The notes below the pieces were generated by a model that was given only the letters and a program-made list of their open reading frames with translations, searched no databases and was not told the DNA's origin. This document shows positions 50,934-60,127 of a stretch of DNA of 64,000 nucleotides, piece after piece; the first letter of the stretch is position 1, and every line of letters begins with the position of its first letter. The stretch lies in contig JANQAB010000003.1 in NCBI GenBank assembly GCA_024707265.1, positions 186,001 through 250,000 of the forward strand, written 5' to 3'. Origin of the DNA: Sporocytophaga sp. GTDB taxonomy: Bacteria > Bacteroidota > Bacteroidia > Cytophagales > Cytophagaceae. A program made the position numbers and the translations under genes.

Positions 50934-51710
50934 ATGGGTAAAATCATTGCAATTGCCAATCAAAAAGGTGGAGTAGGTAAAACCACAACCGCTATCAACC
51001 TGGCTGCCAGTCTTGCAGCTCTGGAATTTAAAACCCTATTGGTAGACGCTGATCCTCAGGCTAACTCAACCTCAGGATTAAGTTTTAACCCAAAGACAAT
51101 TGAAAAAAGTATCTATGAATGCATGGTAGATGGAATAAATGCTGATGAGTTAATTCTTACCACCAATGTAGCATTCCTGGACCTCCTTCCTGCTCACATC
51201 GACCTTGTAGGTGCCGAAGTAGAGATGATCAGCCTTGATCACAGAGAGGAAAAGATGAAAGAATCTTTAAAAAACGCTAAAGAAAGATACGATTACATAG
51301 TTATAGACTGTTCACCTTCTCTTGGTCTTATCACAGTTAACGCCCTGACCGCCGCAGATTCAATTCTGGTACCTGTTCAGTGTGAGTACTTTGCACTTGA
51401 AGGATTAGGGAAGCTTCTTAATACGATCAAGATTATTCAGACCAGACTGAACACTGCTCTTGAAATCGAAGGAATTCTTCTTACAATGTATGATCCAAGG
51501 GTTAGACTATCGAACCAGGTAGTAGAAGAAGTAAGAACTCATTTCCAGCATCTGGTATTTGAAACCATTATCCCTAGAAATATTAAGCTCAGTGAATCTC
51601 CAAGTTTTGGATTGCCTGTTATAGCTCACGATGCAGAAAGTAAAGGAGCTATCAGTTACCTGAACCTTGCTCAGGAGATTCTTGAAAGAAATAAAGTAGC
51701 ATTAAGTTAA
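50934..51710 (+). CDS. parA: Chromosome partitioning ATPase ParA (Soj)
   Basis: 258 residues of the deviant Walker A family: ANQKGGVGKTTTAINLAA at 8-25, LLVDADPQANST, and the Walker B YIVIDCSPSLG. No N-terminal DNA-binding extension, so it is the chromosomal type. parB starts 12 bases after its stop. It pulls ParB-parS complexes apart during segregation. Confidence 0.96.
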   Translation: MGKIIAIANQKGGVGKTTTAINLAASLAALEFKTLLVDADPQANSTSGLSFNPKTIEKSIYECMVDGINADELILTTNVAFLDLLPAHIDLVGAEVEMISLDHREEKMKESLKNAKERYDYIVIDCSPSLGLITVNALTAADSILVPVQCEYFALEGLGKLLNTIKIIQTRLNTALEIEGILLTMYDPRVRLSNQVVEEVRTHFQHLVFETIIPRNIKLSESPSFGLPVIAHDAESKGAISYLNLAQEILERNKVALS

Positions 51711-51722
51711 TACCCGATTTCA

Positions 51723-52655
51723 ATGAACGATAAGAAATCGCAGATACCTGCAGCAAAAAAGAGTGTTTTGGGAAGAGGTCTGGGAGCCCTACTTCAGGAT
51801 TCCGATACTGCCAAACCCGAAAGAAAAGTAGAAGTAGAAAGAGCACCAGAAAGTTCAATCAATGAAATTCCTGTTGACAGCATTGAAGTCAACCCGTATC
51901 AGCCAAGAACTCATTTTGATCAGGAAGCCCTTCAGGAGCTTTCTGAATCTATAAAGGTTCAGGGCATTATTCAGCCAATTACAGTAAGACAACTTTCGCC
52001 AGGCAAATATCAGTTAATTTCAGGAGAAAGAAGGCTTCAGGCTACCCGACTTGCTCAGATTCCCAAAATAACAGCTTATATAAGAACCGCTAATGACCAG
52101 CAGATGCTGGAAATGGCTCTTATTGAAAACATTCAGAGAGAAAACCTTAATGCACTTGAAATTGCACTAAGTTATCAGAGGTTAATTTCCGAATGTAGCC
52201 TTAAACAGGAAGAACTGGGAGACCGTGTGGGAAAAAACAGAACCACGGTAACCAATTATTTAAGACTTCTGAAACTTCCTCCTGACATTCAGGCGGCTGT
52301 AAGAGATAACAGAATTTCAATGGGTCATGCAAGAGCCCTTATTTCCGTTGAAAGAATTGATGATCAGCTGAGCATTTTCAAAAAGATCCTTGAAGAGGAA
52401 TTATCGGTTAGAAAAACTGAAGATCTGGTAAGATCCTTTTCTCAACCTTCTTCCCAACCAAAAGTTTCTGAATCGAAAAGTGAAGACAAGAAGACCTACT
52501 TCAATCCTGAAATAGTCCATATACAGACAAAATTGTCTACACATTTCGGAACAAAAATCAATATTAATTGTGATAAACAAAACAAAGGCGAGATTAAGAT
52601 CCCATTCGTAAATGCGGATGATTTAAACCGGATATTAGATATATTAAATTTTTAG
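51723..52655 (+). CDS. parB: Chromosome partitioning protein ParB (Spo0J)
   Basis: 310 residues. The N-terminal SVLGRGLGALL is typical of chromosomal ParB. The CTPase/ParB-N domain has VNPYQPRTHFD and SGERRLQATRLA. The helix-turn-helix includes KQEELGDRVGKNRTTVTNYLRLL. A C-terminal dimerisation domain closes the chain. Linked to parA; no matching parS (TGTTNCACGTGAAACA) was spotted in the window. Confidence 0.96.
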   Translation: MNDKKSQIPAAKKSVLGRGLGALLQDSDTAKPERKVEVERAPESSINEIPVDSIEVNPYQPRTHFDQEALQELSESIKVQGIIQPITVRQLSPGKYQLISGERRLQATRLAQIPKITAYIRTANDQQMLEMALIENIQRENLNALEIALSYQRLISECSLKQEELGDRVGKNRTTVTNYLRLLKLPPDIQAAVRDNRISMGHARALISVERIDDQLSIFKKILEEELSVRKTEDLVRSFSQPSSQPKVSESKSEDKKTYFNPEIVHIQTKLSTHFGTKININCDKQNKGEIKIPFVNADDLNRILDILNF

Positions 52656-52657
52656 AT

Positions 52658-53251
52658 ATGATATTAAAGCTGGTAAGACCCATTGTATTAATAACCGTTT
52701 TAACTTTTTTTAATACAATGGGGGCCACAGCCCAGGATGATACCCTTTCTCAGGCACCCGTAAAAAAATCAAAACCTAAACACAATTACCGACCAGGAAG
52801 AGCGGCTTTGCTTTCCACCGTCCTACCCGGAGCAGGACAGTTCTATAACAGAAGATACTGGAAGCCCCCTATTTTATATGCAGGAGCTGCAGCACTGATC
52901 TATTGGATAAATTTTAACTCTACTGAGTATAACAGATTCAATAAAGCATATGCCAGCAGAATAAGTTTCCGAGCAGATACGACTCAAGATGCTAGACAGC
53001 CTGGAGATTTTGAGAACTTCAGTGATAATCAATTAAAAGTATATAGGGACAGCTACAGACGAGATATTGAGTTTTCCATTATCATAACTACAGCTGTTTA
53101 TGCTTTAAATATTGTAGACGCATATGTAGATGCTCACCTGAGGCAATTTGACATAAATGAAGATATTTCTTTATCTGTTCAACCTCTTTTATATTCCTAT
53201 AATTATTCCCAATTTGCAGGAGGAATAAAGTTAAACTTTACTATAAAATAA
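52658..53251 (+). CDS. DUF5683-domain membrane protein
   Basis: 197 residues. A signal peptide or first helix (about 7-25, ending GATAQ) is followed by the DUF5683 core: RAALLSTVLPGAGQFYNRRYWKPPI, with one to two membrane segments (YAGAAALIYWINF and a later IIITTAVYALNIVDAYVDAHL). DUF5683 is a Bacteroidetes family of unknown function that often sits between parB and dapB, as here. It starts two bases after parB and abuts dapB. Confidence 0.88.
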   Translation: MILKLVRPIVLITVLTFFNTMGATAQDDTLSQAPVKKSKPKHNYRPGRAALLSTVLPGAGQFYNRRYWKPPILYAGAAALIYWINFNSTEYNRFNKAYASRISFRADTTQDARQPGDFENFSDNQLKVYRDSYRRDIEFSIIITTAVYALNIVDAYVDAHLRQFDINEDISLSVQPLLYSYNYSQFAGGIKLNFTIK

Positions 53252-53975
53252 ATGAGAATTTTACTATTGGGCTATGGCAAAATGGGAAAAACCATTGAGC
53301 AAATTGCCATAAGTCGTAACCACACAGCCCCCTTCAAAATCGATCTTGAAAACTACAGTTCACTTACTTCAATAACTAAAGATCAGGTTGACGTTGCAAT
53401 AGAATTTACTCAACCGGAAAGTGCATACAACAACGTAAAGTACTGCATAGAGCAAGGAATACCGGTAGTTTGCGGAACTACAGGCTGGCTTGAAAAAGAA
53501 AAAAGAACTGGAAGAACTTTGTAGAAAAAACGGAAGCGCATTCTTCTATGCTTCCAATTTCAGTGTTGGAGTAAATTTATTCTTCCATCTTAATAAGTTG
53601 CTTGCAAAAATCATGAATCCCTTCTCCGAATATGAAGTGAGCATGGAAGAGATTCATCATAAACAAAAATTGGATGCACCGAGCGGAACTGCTATTACAT
53701 TGGCAGAAGGGATTATAGATGCAACCCCGAAAATCAACAGTTGGGTAAATCAGCCTACCAAAGAAAAAAGTCTGCTAGGAATCACATCAAAAAGACTTGA
53801 TGCGGTACCAGGAACGCATACTGTTTATTACAATTCATCCGTTGATACTATTGAAATTACACATACAGCACATTCTCGCGAAGGATTCGCCAAAGGTGCT
53901 GTAGTAGCTGCTGAATGGCTGGTAGGTAAAAAAGGTGTTTTCGGCATGGATGATATGCTAAAAATCAATTACTAA
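53252..53975 (+). CDS. dapB: 4-hydroxy-tetrahydrodipicolinate reductase, one frameshift
   Basis: Second step of the lysine/diaminopimelate branch; about 240 residues repaired. It starts MRILLLGYGKMGKTIE with the Rossmann glycines. VAIEFTQPESAY and CGTTGWLE are family motifs. The frame breaks at an A6 run (53499-53504); dropping one A gives EKEKELEELCRKNGSAFFYA and joins the second half. The second half has SNFSVGVNLFF, the catalytic HHKQKLDAPSGTA and the final helix. An essential-pathway gene, so the break is probably a sequence error. Confidence 0.95.
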
Positions 53976-54011
53976 AAGGAGAAAACTATTTTTTCATAAA
54001 TCATATAAGGT

Positions 54012-55100
54012 ATGAATTTAAAATTCTGGGAAAAGAAAAAAGAACCACAAAAAAAGAAATCCAAATCCAGAGAATGGGTTGACGCAATTGTATTTGCAGT
54101 TGTTGCTGCCACCCTTATCAGATGGATTTTCATGGAAGCTTTTACTATCCCAACCCCATCCATGGAAAAATCATTACTGGTAGGAGACTTCCTATTTGTA
54201 AGTAAATTTCACTATGGAGCAAGAACCCCTAAAACTCCTTTACAGATGCCGTTGACGCATCAGAAAATCTGGGGTACTGAAATACCTTCATATCTGGATT
54301 GGATTCAACTTCCACAATACAGACTGCCTGGTATCAGCAAAGTGAAGAACAATGATGTAGTAGTATTTAACTTCCCAACGGAATTTGACTATCCTACAGA
54401 TCTGAAGACCAATTATATTAAAAGATGTATTGCTATTGGCGGAGACACTATTACTATTAAAAAAGCTAAAGTTTTTGTTAATGGTAAACCAGTTACAGAT
54501 CCTCCTAAAGCTCAATACAGATATTTTATGGAAACTCCGGAGGTATTCTCTTCAAAAGAATTCAGAAAATTTGGAGTGACTGAATATCAGCCTGTACAAA
54601 ATGGATTTCTGCTATTTACGACAGAAGAACAGGCTGAATTGTTTAAAGGGTTTCAAGGGATCAAGAACGTAGAACTTCAGCTTAATCCTCCTGGCAATCC
54701 TGAACCGAGAATATTTCCACATTCTTCCAAATTTATATGGAATGAAGACAACTTCGGACCACTTTGGGTGCCAGCAGAAGGTGCAACAATTCAGCTTACC
54801 CCTGAAAACATTATTCTATACGGAACCACAATCAAAAATTACGAAAACCTGGATAATGTGAGATTAGAGGATGATAAACTGTTTATTGATGGCAAGGAAG
54901 CTAAAGAATACACATTCAAGCAGAATTACTATTTTATGATGGGCGATAACAGACACAATTCTCTGGACTCAAGGTACTGGGGGTTTGTGCCCGCAGATCA
55001 CATAGTTGGAAAAGCATTGTTTATCTGGCTTTCACTTGATCAGAACGGAGGCATAACAGATAAAATACGCTGGAACAGATTCTTTAATATTATTAGATAA
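54012..55100 (+). CDS. lepB: Signal peptidase I
   Basis: Cleaves secretory signal peptides at the outer face of the inner membrane. 362 residues. A membrane helix (about 24-42) leads to the nucleophile Ser50 in PTPSMEKSL. The general base Lys is in YIKRCIAIGGDTI (about residue 137). GDNRHNSLDSRYWGFVP is the box E motif. A long middle insertion is typical of Bacteroidetes copies. Last gene of the parA unit; a strong terminator follows. Confidence 0.96.
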   Translation: MNLKFWEKKKEPQKKKSKSREWVDAIVFAVVAATLIRWIFMEAFTIPTPSMEKSLLVGDFLFVSKFHYGARTPKTPLQMPLTHQKIWGTEIPSYLDWIQLPQYRLPGISKVKNNDVVVFNFPTEFDYPTDLKTNYIKRCIAIGGDTITIKKAKVFVNGKPVTDPPKAQYRYFMETPEVFSSKEFRKFGVTEYQPVQNGFLLFTTEEQAELFKGFQGIKNVELQLNPPGNPEPRIFPHSSKFIWNEDNFGPLWVPAEGATIQLTPENIILYGTTIKNYENLDNVRLEDDKLFIDGKEAKEYTFKQNYYFMMGDNRHNSLDSRYWGFVPADHIVGKALFIWLSLDQNGGITDKIRWNRFFNIIR

Positions 55101-55102
55101 TA

Positions 55103-55136
55103 AAAATCCCGGACACAAAATCCGGGATTTTTTTAT
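55103..55136 (+). terminator. Rho-independent terminator after lepB
   Basis: AAAAATCCCGGA pairs with TCCGGGATTTTT around a seven-base loop with a T7 tail, right after the stop codon. Confidence 0.95.
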
Positions 55137-55197
55137 GCTCTATAAATAACTCATTCCATATCTAAAGAATAGTTTTTTTTGATTGGATAGAAAGACG

Positions 55198-55292
55198 CCA
55201 GCATAGCAAGGGTATGCATAATATTATTTCTTTCTTTCACTGAAACATAGGGCTAACACCCTATGCTGACAAAATACCCCCCCCTCCGGGGG
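55198..55292. repeat. REP-like palindromic intergenic element
   Basis: Several nested inverted repeats in a gene-free stretch: GCATA/TATGC (55201-55217), CATAGGG/CCCTATG (55246-55265), and a C8-TCC-G5 hairpin (55277-55292). A longer-range pair CAGCATAG (55199) and CTATGCTG (55261) also fits. The style resembles REP/BIME-type palindromes mobilised by RAYT transposases; no transposase is nearby. A single degenerate heptanucleotide repeat follows at 55360-55381. Confidence 0.5.
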
Positions 55293-55399
55293 CTTTGTGT
55301 CTCCGACCTTTATTTTGAGAATCAATTTAACTTTTTATAGTCCTTACTGTTGTTAACCTTCAGCTTTAAGCTTTCAACTTATTATTTACAACTTAAAAA

Positions 55400-56063
55400 C
55401 TACCAGTCAATTTCCTGCTTTCCCATTTTCCTCAGATATTCATTTGTTTTGCTAAAATGATTATTTCCGAAGAATCCTCTTTCAGCAGAAAATGGAGAAG
55501 GGTGTGCTGACTCCAGTACCAGATGCCTGGAACGGTCAATTATACTACCTTTTTTCTGGGCATAAGCTCCCCATAATATAAAAACCAAATGCTCTTTTTC
55601 CGTGGACAAAATCCTGATGACTTCATCCGTAAACTCTTCCCAGCCTTTTTTTCTGATGAGAACCTGCTGTATTAGCACGAACGGTCAGCGTAGCATTTAG
55701 TAATAAAACTCCCTGTTTGGCCCATCTCTCAAGATTTCCTGATTTTGGTATCGGCTTTCCCAGATCCCTGTTAATTTCCTTAAAAATATTTTTTAGTGAT
55801 GGAGGAAGCGGAACTTGGTCTGCCACCGAAAAACACAATCCATTTGCCTGCCCAGGTCCATGATATGGGTCTTGTCCGATAATTACAACTTCTACATTGT
55901 CAAAAACACACCACTCAAATGCATTAAAAATCTGATTTCCGGGAGGATAAATTGTATGATTTTCCCTTTCCCGTTTTAAAAAGGTTACAAGATTCTGGAA
56001 ATATGGCTTTTCAAATTCCTTGGATACCCTCGCCTTCCAGGAAGATTCTATTTTAACATCCAT
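55400..56063 (-). CDS. ung: Uracil-DNA glycosylase, one frameshift
   Basis: Removes uracil from DNA; about 220 residues repaired. The water-activating Asp is in [27 protein letters not shown] follows, and [13 protein letters not shown] carries the catalytic His. The frame breaks at a run of seven (55646-55652); dropping one A gives [15 protein letters not shown] and joins the C-terminal half. It is monocistronic. Confidence 0.95.
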
Positions 56064-56275
56064 TTAACTAAAATTTTTACAGTCTCAATTTAAAATCAGA
56101 TTATTCAATAGACAAATTGTACTTAATTAATTTTATAATAAATAGCCTTGCCATCAATGGTGCCCTTTGATCTAGCTTTCAGAGCCTAAAAGATTTTTAA
56201 ACAAAATCATTGAATTAAACAAACTTCTCTTTAACTTTAGAGTTAAGAGTCAGAACCTCAAAAACTCCGAAGAAT

Positions 56276-56662
56276 ATGGTAACAGAAATCACAGATGGTC
56301 TTAAAGTCAGCGTGGTTACTTCTTACCAACCTGAGTATTCCAGTCCATCACAATCTCATTTTGTTTTTACCTATAAAATCAGAATTGAAAATTTCAGCAA
56401 TTACACCGTACAATTGCTAAAAAGACACTGGTATATCTATGATGCGAATGGCATTATAAGAGAAGTAGAGGGCGAAGGTGTTGTAGGGCAGCAACCAATC
56501 ATCGAACCAGGCCAGGCTCATGAGTATGTTTCTGGTTGCAATCTCAAAACAGAATTGGGAAAAATGAAAGGTTCTTATCTGATGGAAAGAATTGTAGACG
56601 GAAAACAATTCAAAGCTGCTATTCCACAATTTGTAATGGTTGTACCTTATAAACTAAACTAA
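56276..56662 (+). CDS. apaG: ApaG-domain protein
   Basis: A 128-residue immunoglobulin-like beta-sandwich protein. Family motifs: FVFTYKIRIENFS, LLKRHWYIYDANG, EVEGEGVVGQQPIIEPG, YVSGCNLKTELGKMKGSY. ApaG is linked to divalent-metal efflux and Ap4A phenotypes in enterobacteria, but its biochemical role is not firmly known. A methyltransferase gene follows 22 bases later. Confidence 0.95.
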   Translation: MVTEITDGLKVSVVTSYQPEYSSPSQSHFVFTYKIRIENFSNYTVQLLKRHWYIYDANGIIREVEGEGVVGQQPIIEPGQAHEYVSGCNLKTELGKMKGSYLMERIVDGKQFKAAIPQFVMVVPYKLN

Positions 56663-56684
56663 ATTCTAATAGAGTTCTTTTCGG

Positions 56685-57473
56685 GTGAAGCGTTTTTTCT
56701 TTTTTCTAATTAGTTATTTAAAATATTTTTTTACTTCCAAAGACGAACATTCTATTCACAGTCCTTTTGTCTTTAATCTTTACTTAGAAATTATCAAAAA
56801 GGAAAAGCACTATTATGCTTTTGAAGATCTGAATAAGATCCGATACAATCTATTGTCTGACCGAACAGTTCTCCAAATAAATGATCTGGGAGCTGGTTCT
56901 AAAGTAAATCAGAGCAAAGAACGATTGGTCTGTGATATTGTGAAAAACTCCGGCAAAAGCACTAAGATTTCCGAGTTACTTTTCAGGCTGGCAAATCATT
57001 TTCATCCTTCCATCCTGATTGATCTCGGTACTTCTGTGGGATTAACCACTTTGTATTTATCTAAAGCTTCTCAACAAAGCACCATATATTCTTTTGAAGG
57101 CTGCCATGATACAATTGAATATGCTAAACGACTATTCAAAACTGCCAAAGCCAATAATATTATTACAATAGAGGGGAACATCGACGACACTCTGCTGGCT
57201 CAATTAGAAAAAATCCCGCAAATAGACCTTGCTTATTTTGATGCCAATCACACTTATGAGGCTACAAAGAGGTATTTCGAATTGTGCATCAAAAAAATTC
57301 ATAACGACACACTTTTCATCTTTGATGACATTCACTGGTCACCCGGAATGGAACAAGCCTGGAAAGAAATAACAGAAGATACCAGAACGGTTGTCACTAT
57401 TGACCTCTTTGAAATCGGTCTTGTGTTCTTCAGAAGAGAACAACCGAAACAACACTTTATTTTAAAGCTGTAA
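56685..57473 (+). CDS. Class I SAM-dependent methyltransferase (Methyltransf_24-like)
   Basis: 262 residues from a GTG start; no earlier ATG in frame. The SAM-binding motif I is ILIDLGTSVGLTTLYLS (about 110-126), motif II is the acidic YSFEGC, and DLAYFDANHTYEATKRYF resembles the metal-dependent O-methyltransferase type. The N-terminal SKDEHSIHSPFVFNLY is seen in Bacteroidetes homologues. Substrate unknown. The stop codon lies at the edge of a heptanucleotide repeat hairpin. Confidence 0.82.
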   Translation: MKRFFFFLISYLKYFFTSKDEHSIHSPFVFNLYLEIIKKEKHYYAFEDLNKIRYNLLSDRTVLQINDLGAGSKVNQSKERLVCDIVKNSGKSTKISELLFRLANHFHPSILIDLGTSVGLTTLYLSKASQQSTIYSFEGCHDTIEYAKRLFKTAKANNIITIEGNIDDTLLAQLEKIPQIDLAYFDANHTYEATKRYFELCIKKIHNDTLFIFDDIHWSPGMEQAWKEITEDTRTVVTIDLFEIGLVFFRREQPKQHFILKL

Positions 57474-57535
57474 GCTAAAAGCTAAAAGTTGCCTTAAATT
57501 ACTTTCTGCTTTTAGCTTTAAGCTTTCTGCTTACA
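57468..57535. terminator. Bidirectional hairpin built from heptanucleotide repeats
   Basis: AAGCTAAAAGCTAAAAG (57472-57488) pairs with CTTTTAGCTTTAAGCTT (57509-57525), one mismatch, between the converging methyltransferase and kdsA genes. More units extend to the kdsA stop. Confidence 0.75.
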
Positions 57536-58343
57536 ATGCTTGCCTCAATCTCACCAGCTTGACCATAAGATCTTCCAGATAGTCCAGCTTAAGCATATTC
57601 GCTCCATCAGATTTTGCGACACTTGGATTTGGATGGGTTTCAATAAATAATCCGTCTGCCCCTACCGCTATAGCTGCTTTAGATATTGTTTCGATTAACT
57701 CTGGTTTTCCTCCTGATACTCCTGAAGCCTGATTAGGCTGCTGAAGAGAGTGCGTGCAATCCATAATTACAGGAACACCTGTCTCTTTCATCGCAGGAAT
57801 ATTTCTGTAATCCACAACCAGATCAGTATAACCGAATGAATTACCTCTGTCGGTCAGCATAACCTTTTTATTGCCAGCATCAACAATTTTGTCAACTGCA
57901 AATTTCATAGCCTCTCCGGAAAGGAACTGTCCTTTTTTCACGTTCACAACCTTCCCTGTATTGGCAGCAGCTACCAGGAGATCGGTCTGACGGCAAAGAA
58001 AAGCGGGAATCTGCAGAATATCTACATAACGTGCAGCCAATGCCGCGTCACTGCTTTCATGGATATCAGTCACAACAGGCACGCCCAATTTAGCTTTTAC
58101 CTCTGCCAGGATTTCCAAGGCCTTCTCATCTCCTATTCCCATAAAAGAACCGCCTTTTGTACGATTCGCTTTTTTAAATGAGCTTTTGAAGATATATGGT
58201 ATTTTAAGTTTTTCTGTAATAGCGATAACTTTTTCAGCAACCTCGAAGACATTTTCTCTGCTTTCTACCACACAAGGACCAGCAATCAGAAAGAAGTTTC
58301 CGGAATCAGTATGTTTGATTTCCGGCAAAAAGGATTTGATCAT
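57531..58343 (-). CDS. kdsA: 3-deoxy-8-phosphooctulonate synthase
   Basis: Makes KDO-8-phosphate for the lipopolysaccharide core. 270 residues of TIM-barrel: FFLIAGPCVVESRENV, IFKSSFKKANRTKGGSF, VTDIHESSDA, LTDRGNSFGYTDLVVDYR and CTHSLQQPN. It lies nine bases after the TPMT-like gene in one unit. Presence indicates a KDO-containing outer membrane. Confidence 0.97.
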   Translation of the reverse strand: MIKSFLPEIKHTDSGNFFLIAGPCVVESRENVFEVAEKVIAITEKLKIPYIFKSSFKKANRTKGGSFMGIGDEKALEILAEVKAKLGVPVVTDIHESSDAALAARYVDILQIPAFLCRQTDLLVAAANTGKVVNVKKGQFLSGEAMKFAVDKIVDAGNKKVMLTDRGNSFGYTDLVVDYRNIPAMKETGVPVIMDCTHSLQQPNQASGVSGGKPELIETISKAAIAVGADGLFIETHPNPSVAKSDGANMLKLDYLEDLMVKLVRLRQAL

Positions 58344-58352
58344 TATAACTTT

Positions 58353-58940
58353 TTATTTTTTTATCAGATAAATAAATAATTCCCTTCCCGCACGAGGAGG
58401 AATTGAATTATGACAGTTTTCGAAATACTTTATTTCAAAATAAGGACGAAAATAAGAAATATATTCCTCTTTTGTACCGCCAAAAGGTGGTTTATCATTA
58501 TTTAAAGTATCATTAAAGAGAACACCAACAAGCCTGCCTCCTGGTTTGAGCAACTCTGCCATTTTTACTGCGTATTCAGGTCTCAGTTTTGGATCCAGCG
58601 CACAAAAAAAAGTTTGCTCAATAATAAGATCAAATGAATCTTTTAAAAGAAAAAAATCCACATGCAAAAGCTGTTCGGCAGGAAAATCAGGGACTCTTTT
58701 TTTGAAATTCTCAAGGGGAAAAGCGGAAATATCGGCTACAAAAACATTTTTAAACCCGGATCGGAAAACATACTCCGCCTCATGTGCGTTTCCACATCCG
58801 GGAACTAAAATCCGGAGATTCTTGTCTTTATCGTCGAGTTGATCAAAATAATCCTTAATCGGAGTAGTTATATAAGAGGCGTCCCAACCAGTGTCGCTGG
58901 AGACATATCTCTGATCCCAAAATTCTTTATCTAAACTCAT
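58353..58940 (-). CDS. TPMT-family (thiopurine S-methyltransferase-like) methyltransferase
   Basis: 195 residues with the TPMT pattern: FWDQRYVSSDTGWDASYITTP at the start (the W-D-x-R-Y motif), RILVPGCGNAHEAEYVF as SAM motif I, IIEQTFFCALDPKLRPEYA, and PGGRLVGVLF. Members methylate small thiol, selenium or halide compounds. The natural substrate is unknown. It heads a unit with kdsA. Confidence 0.92.
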   Translation of the reverse strand: MSLDKEFWDQRYVSSDTGWDASYITTPIKDYFDQLDDKDKNLRILVPGCGNAHEAEYVFRSGFKNVFVADISAFPLENFKKRVPDFPAEQLLHVDFFLLKDSFDLIIEQTFFCALDPKLRPEYAVKMAELLKPGGRLVGVLFNDTLNNDKPPFGGTKEEYISYFRPYFEIKYFENCHNSIPPRAGRELFIYLIKK

Positions 58941-59047
58941 ATCAAGCTGTAATTAACACCCTTTTTTAAAAAAAATTGATAAAATTGAATATATAATTAA
59001 TTTTACAACGTAAATTTTAATAAAAAAGACACTCATTAACCAACATC

Positions 59048-59989
59048 ATGGCCGAAGTTAACGAACCAAAAGAAACGCAAAAAAGCGGAAGCAAAAAAGG
59101 CTTGATCATTGCTTTCATTATTATCTTGTTGGCTATCAACGCTGTACAACTTTTCCTCAATATCAATAAAAGCAACGATATTGCAGAAAAGGACAAAACA
59201 ATTGTTGAAGCAAACGCAAAAATTGACAGCACAACTACAGAGTTGAATAAAGCAATTGATGATCTGAAACTGAAGAAACTGGAAATCGAAAGACTTGGGG
59301 GAGATACTGCGGCACTTGGAGAACAAATAAGAAATCTGGAAATCGAAAGTGAAAAGCTGAAAAACGAAAGTGCTGCAAACTACAGCAAATACATCAGAAT
59401 TAAGAAAGAAATAGATAAGGCAAATCAGATCGCGCGTGAAGCATCTGCTGAAGTTGACAGACTTAAAGCCCAGCTTGCCGCAGCTGATTCCAGCATTAAA
59501 GATTATCAGACCAAAGTTGTCGCCAACCTGGATACTATCAATAAACTAAAAGTTACCCAAAACGAACTTGCTGAAAAAGTGGCAATCGCCAGTGTGTTAA
59601 AAGCAGAAAGTTTCCAGATAGACGCTATCACGGCTAAAGGTAAAATTAAAGATGGTGGAGAATTTAAAGCTAAGAACATTGATAAACTAAAAATCTCCTT
59701 CTACCTGGGCGAAAACAAAGTAGCTAAGCAAGAAGGAAAAGAGATCATCCTGAGAGTAATTGAGCCGGACGGAAGTGCTTTGTTTGATGTTGGAACAGGC
59801 GGAGGAAGCTTCCAGTTTGAAGGTAAAGAGATTTTCTACACTTTAAAACAAGATGTCTTGTTTGACAACAGAAAACCTCAGGTTGTTTTCACCTATGTAA
59901 AAGGTAGCGCTTACAAACCAGGAAAACACAATATTGAAGTTTACACAGAGGGATATAAAATTGGAGAAGGAAGCTTCTTAGTGAAATAA
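59048..59989 (+). CDS. Single-pass membrane coiled-coil protein, unknown function
   Basis: 313 residues. A charged cytosolic tail precedes one transmembrane helix (about 20-38). A long coiled coil follows (about 40-190, rich in Lys, Glu and Ala heptads). A folded C-terminal beta-rich domain (about 195-313) has KISFYLGENKVAKQEGKEI and RVIEPDGSALFD. The last residues, KIGEGSFLVK, closely match the end of the next gene's T9SS sorting domain. This protein has no cleavable signal peptide, so T9SS export is unlikely. Confidence 0.75.
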   Translation: MAEVNEPKETQKSGSKKGLIIAFIIILLAINAVQLFLNINKSNDIAEKDKTIVEANAKIDSTTTELNKAIDDLKLKKLEIERLGGDTAALGEQIRNLEIESEKLKNESAANYSKYIRIKKEIDKANQIAREASAEVDRLKAQLAAADSSIKDYQTKVVANLDTINKLKVTQNELAEKVAIASVLKAESFQIDAITAKGKIKDGGEFKAKNIDKLKISFYLGENKVAKQEGKEIILRVIEPDGSALFDVGTGGGSFQFEGKEIFYTLKQDVLFDNRKPQVVFTYVKGSAYKPGKHNIEVYTEGYKIGEGSFLVK

Positions 59990-59997
59990 TTTTTAAG

Positions 59998-60070
59998 CGG
60001 AAAGCAGAAGGCTGAAAGCTGAAAGTATATAGAAACCCTGACGAGATGATCGTTGGGGTTTTTCTTTTTT
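59998..60070 (+). terminator. Repeat-linked terminator, copy 1
   Basis: Heptanucleotide units (GAAAGCAGAAGGCTGAAAG) are followed by the stem AAACCCTGACG / CGTTGGGGTTT (60033-60061, with G-U pairs) and a T-rich tail. A near-identical block occurs 2580 bases downstream. Confidence 0.85.
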
Positions 60071-60127
60071 AGCTAAGCTTATTTCCTTTAACTTCGTATA
60101 TAGCAAAAAATAATTTTAATTTTTTAT

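Noticed and set aside
55246-55265. CATAGGG palindrome as a terminator of ung
   Set aside because: It lies 135 bases or more beyond the ung stop and lacks a U-tract; a REP-like reading fits better.
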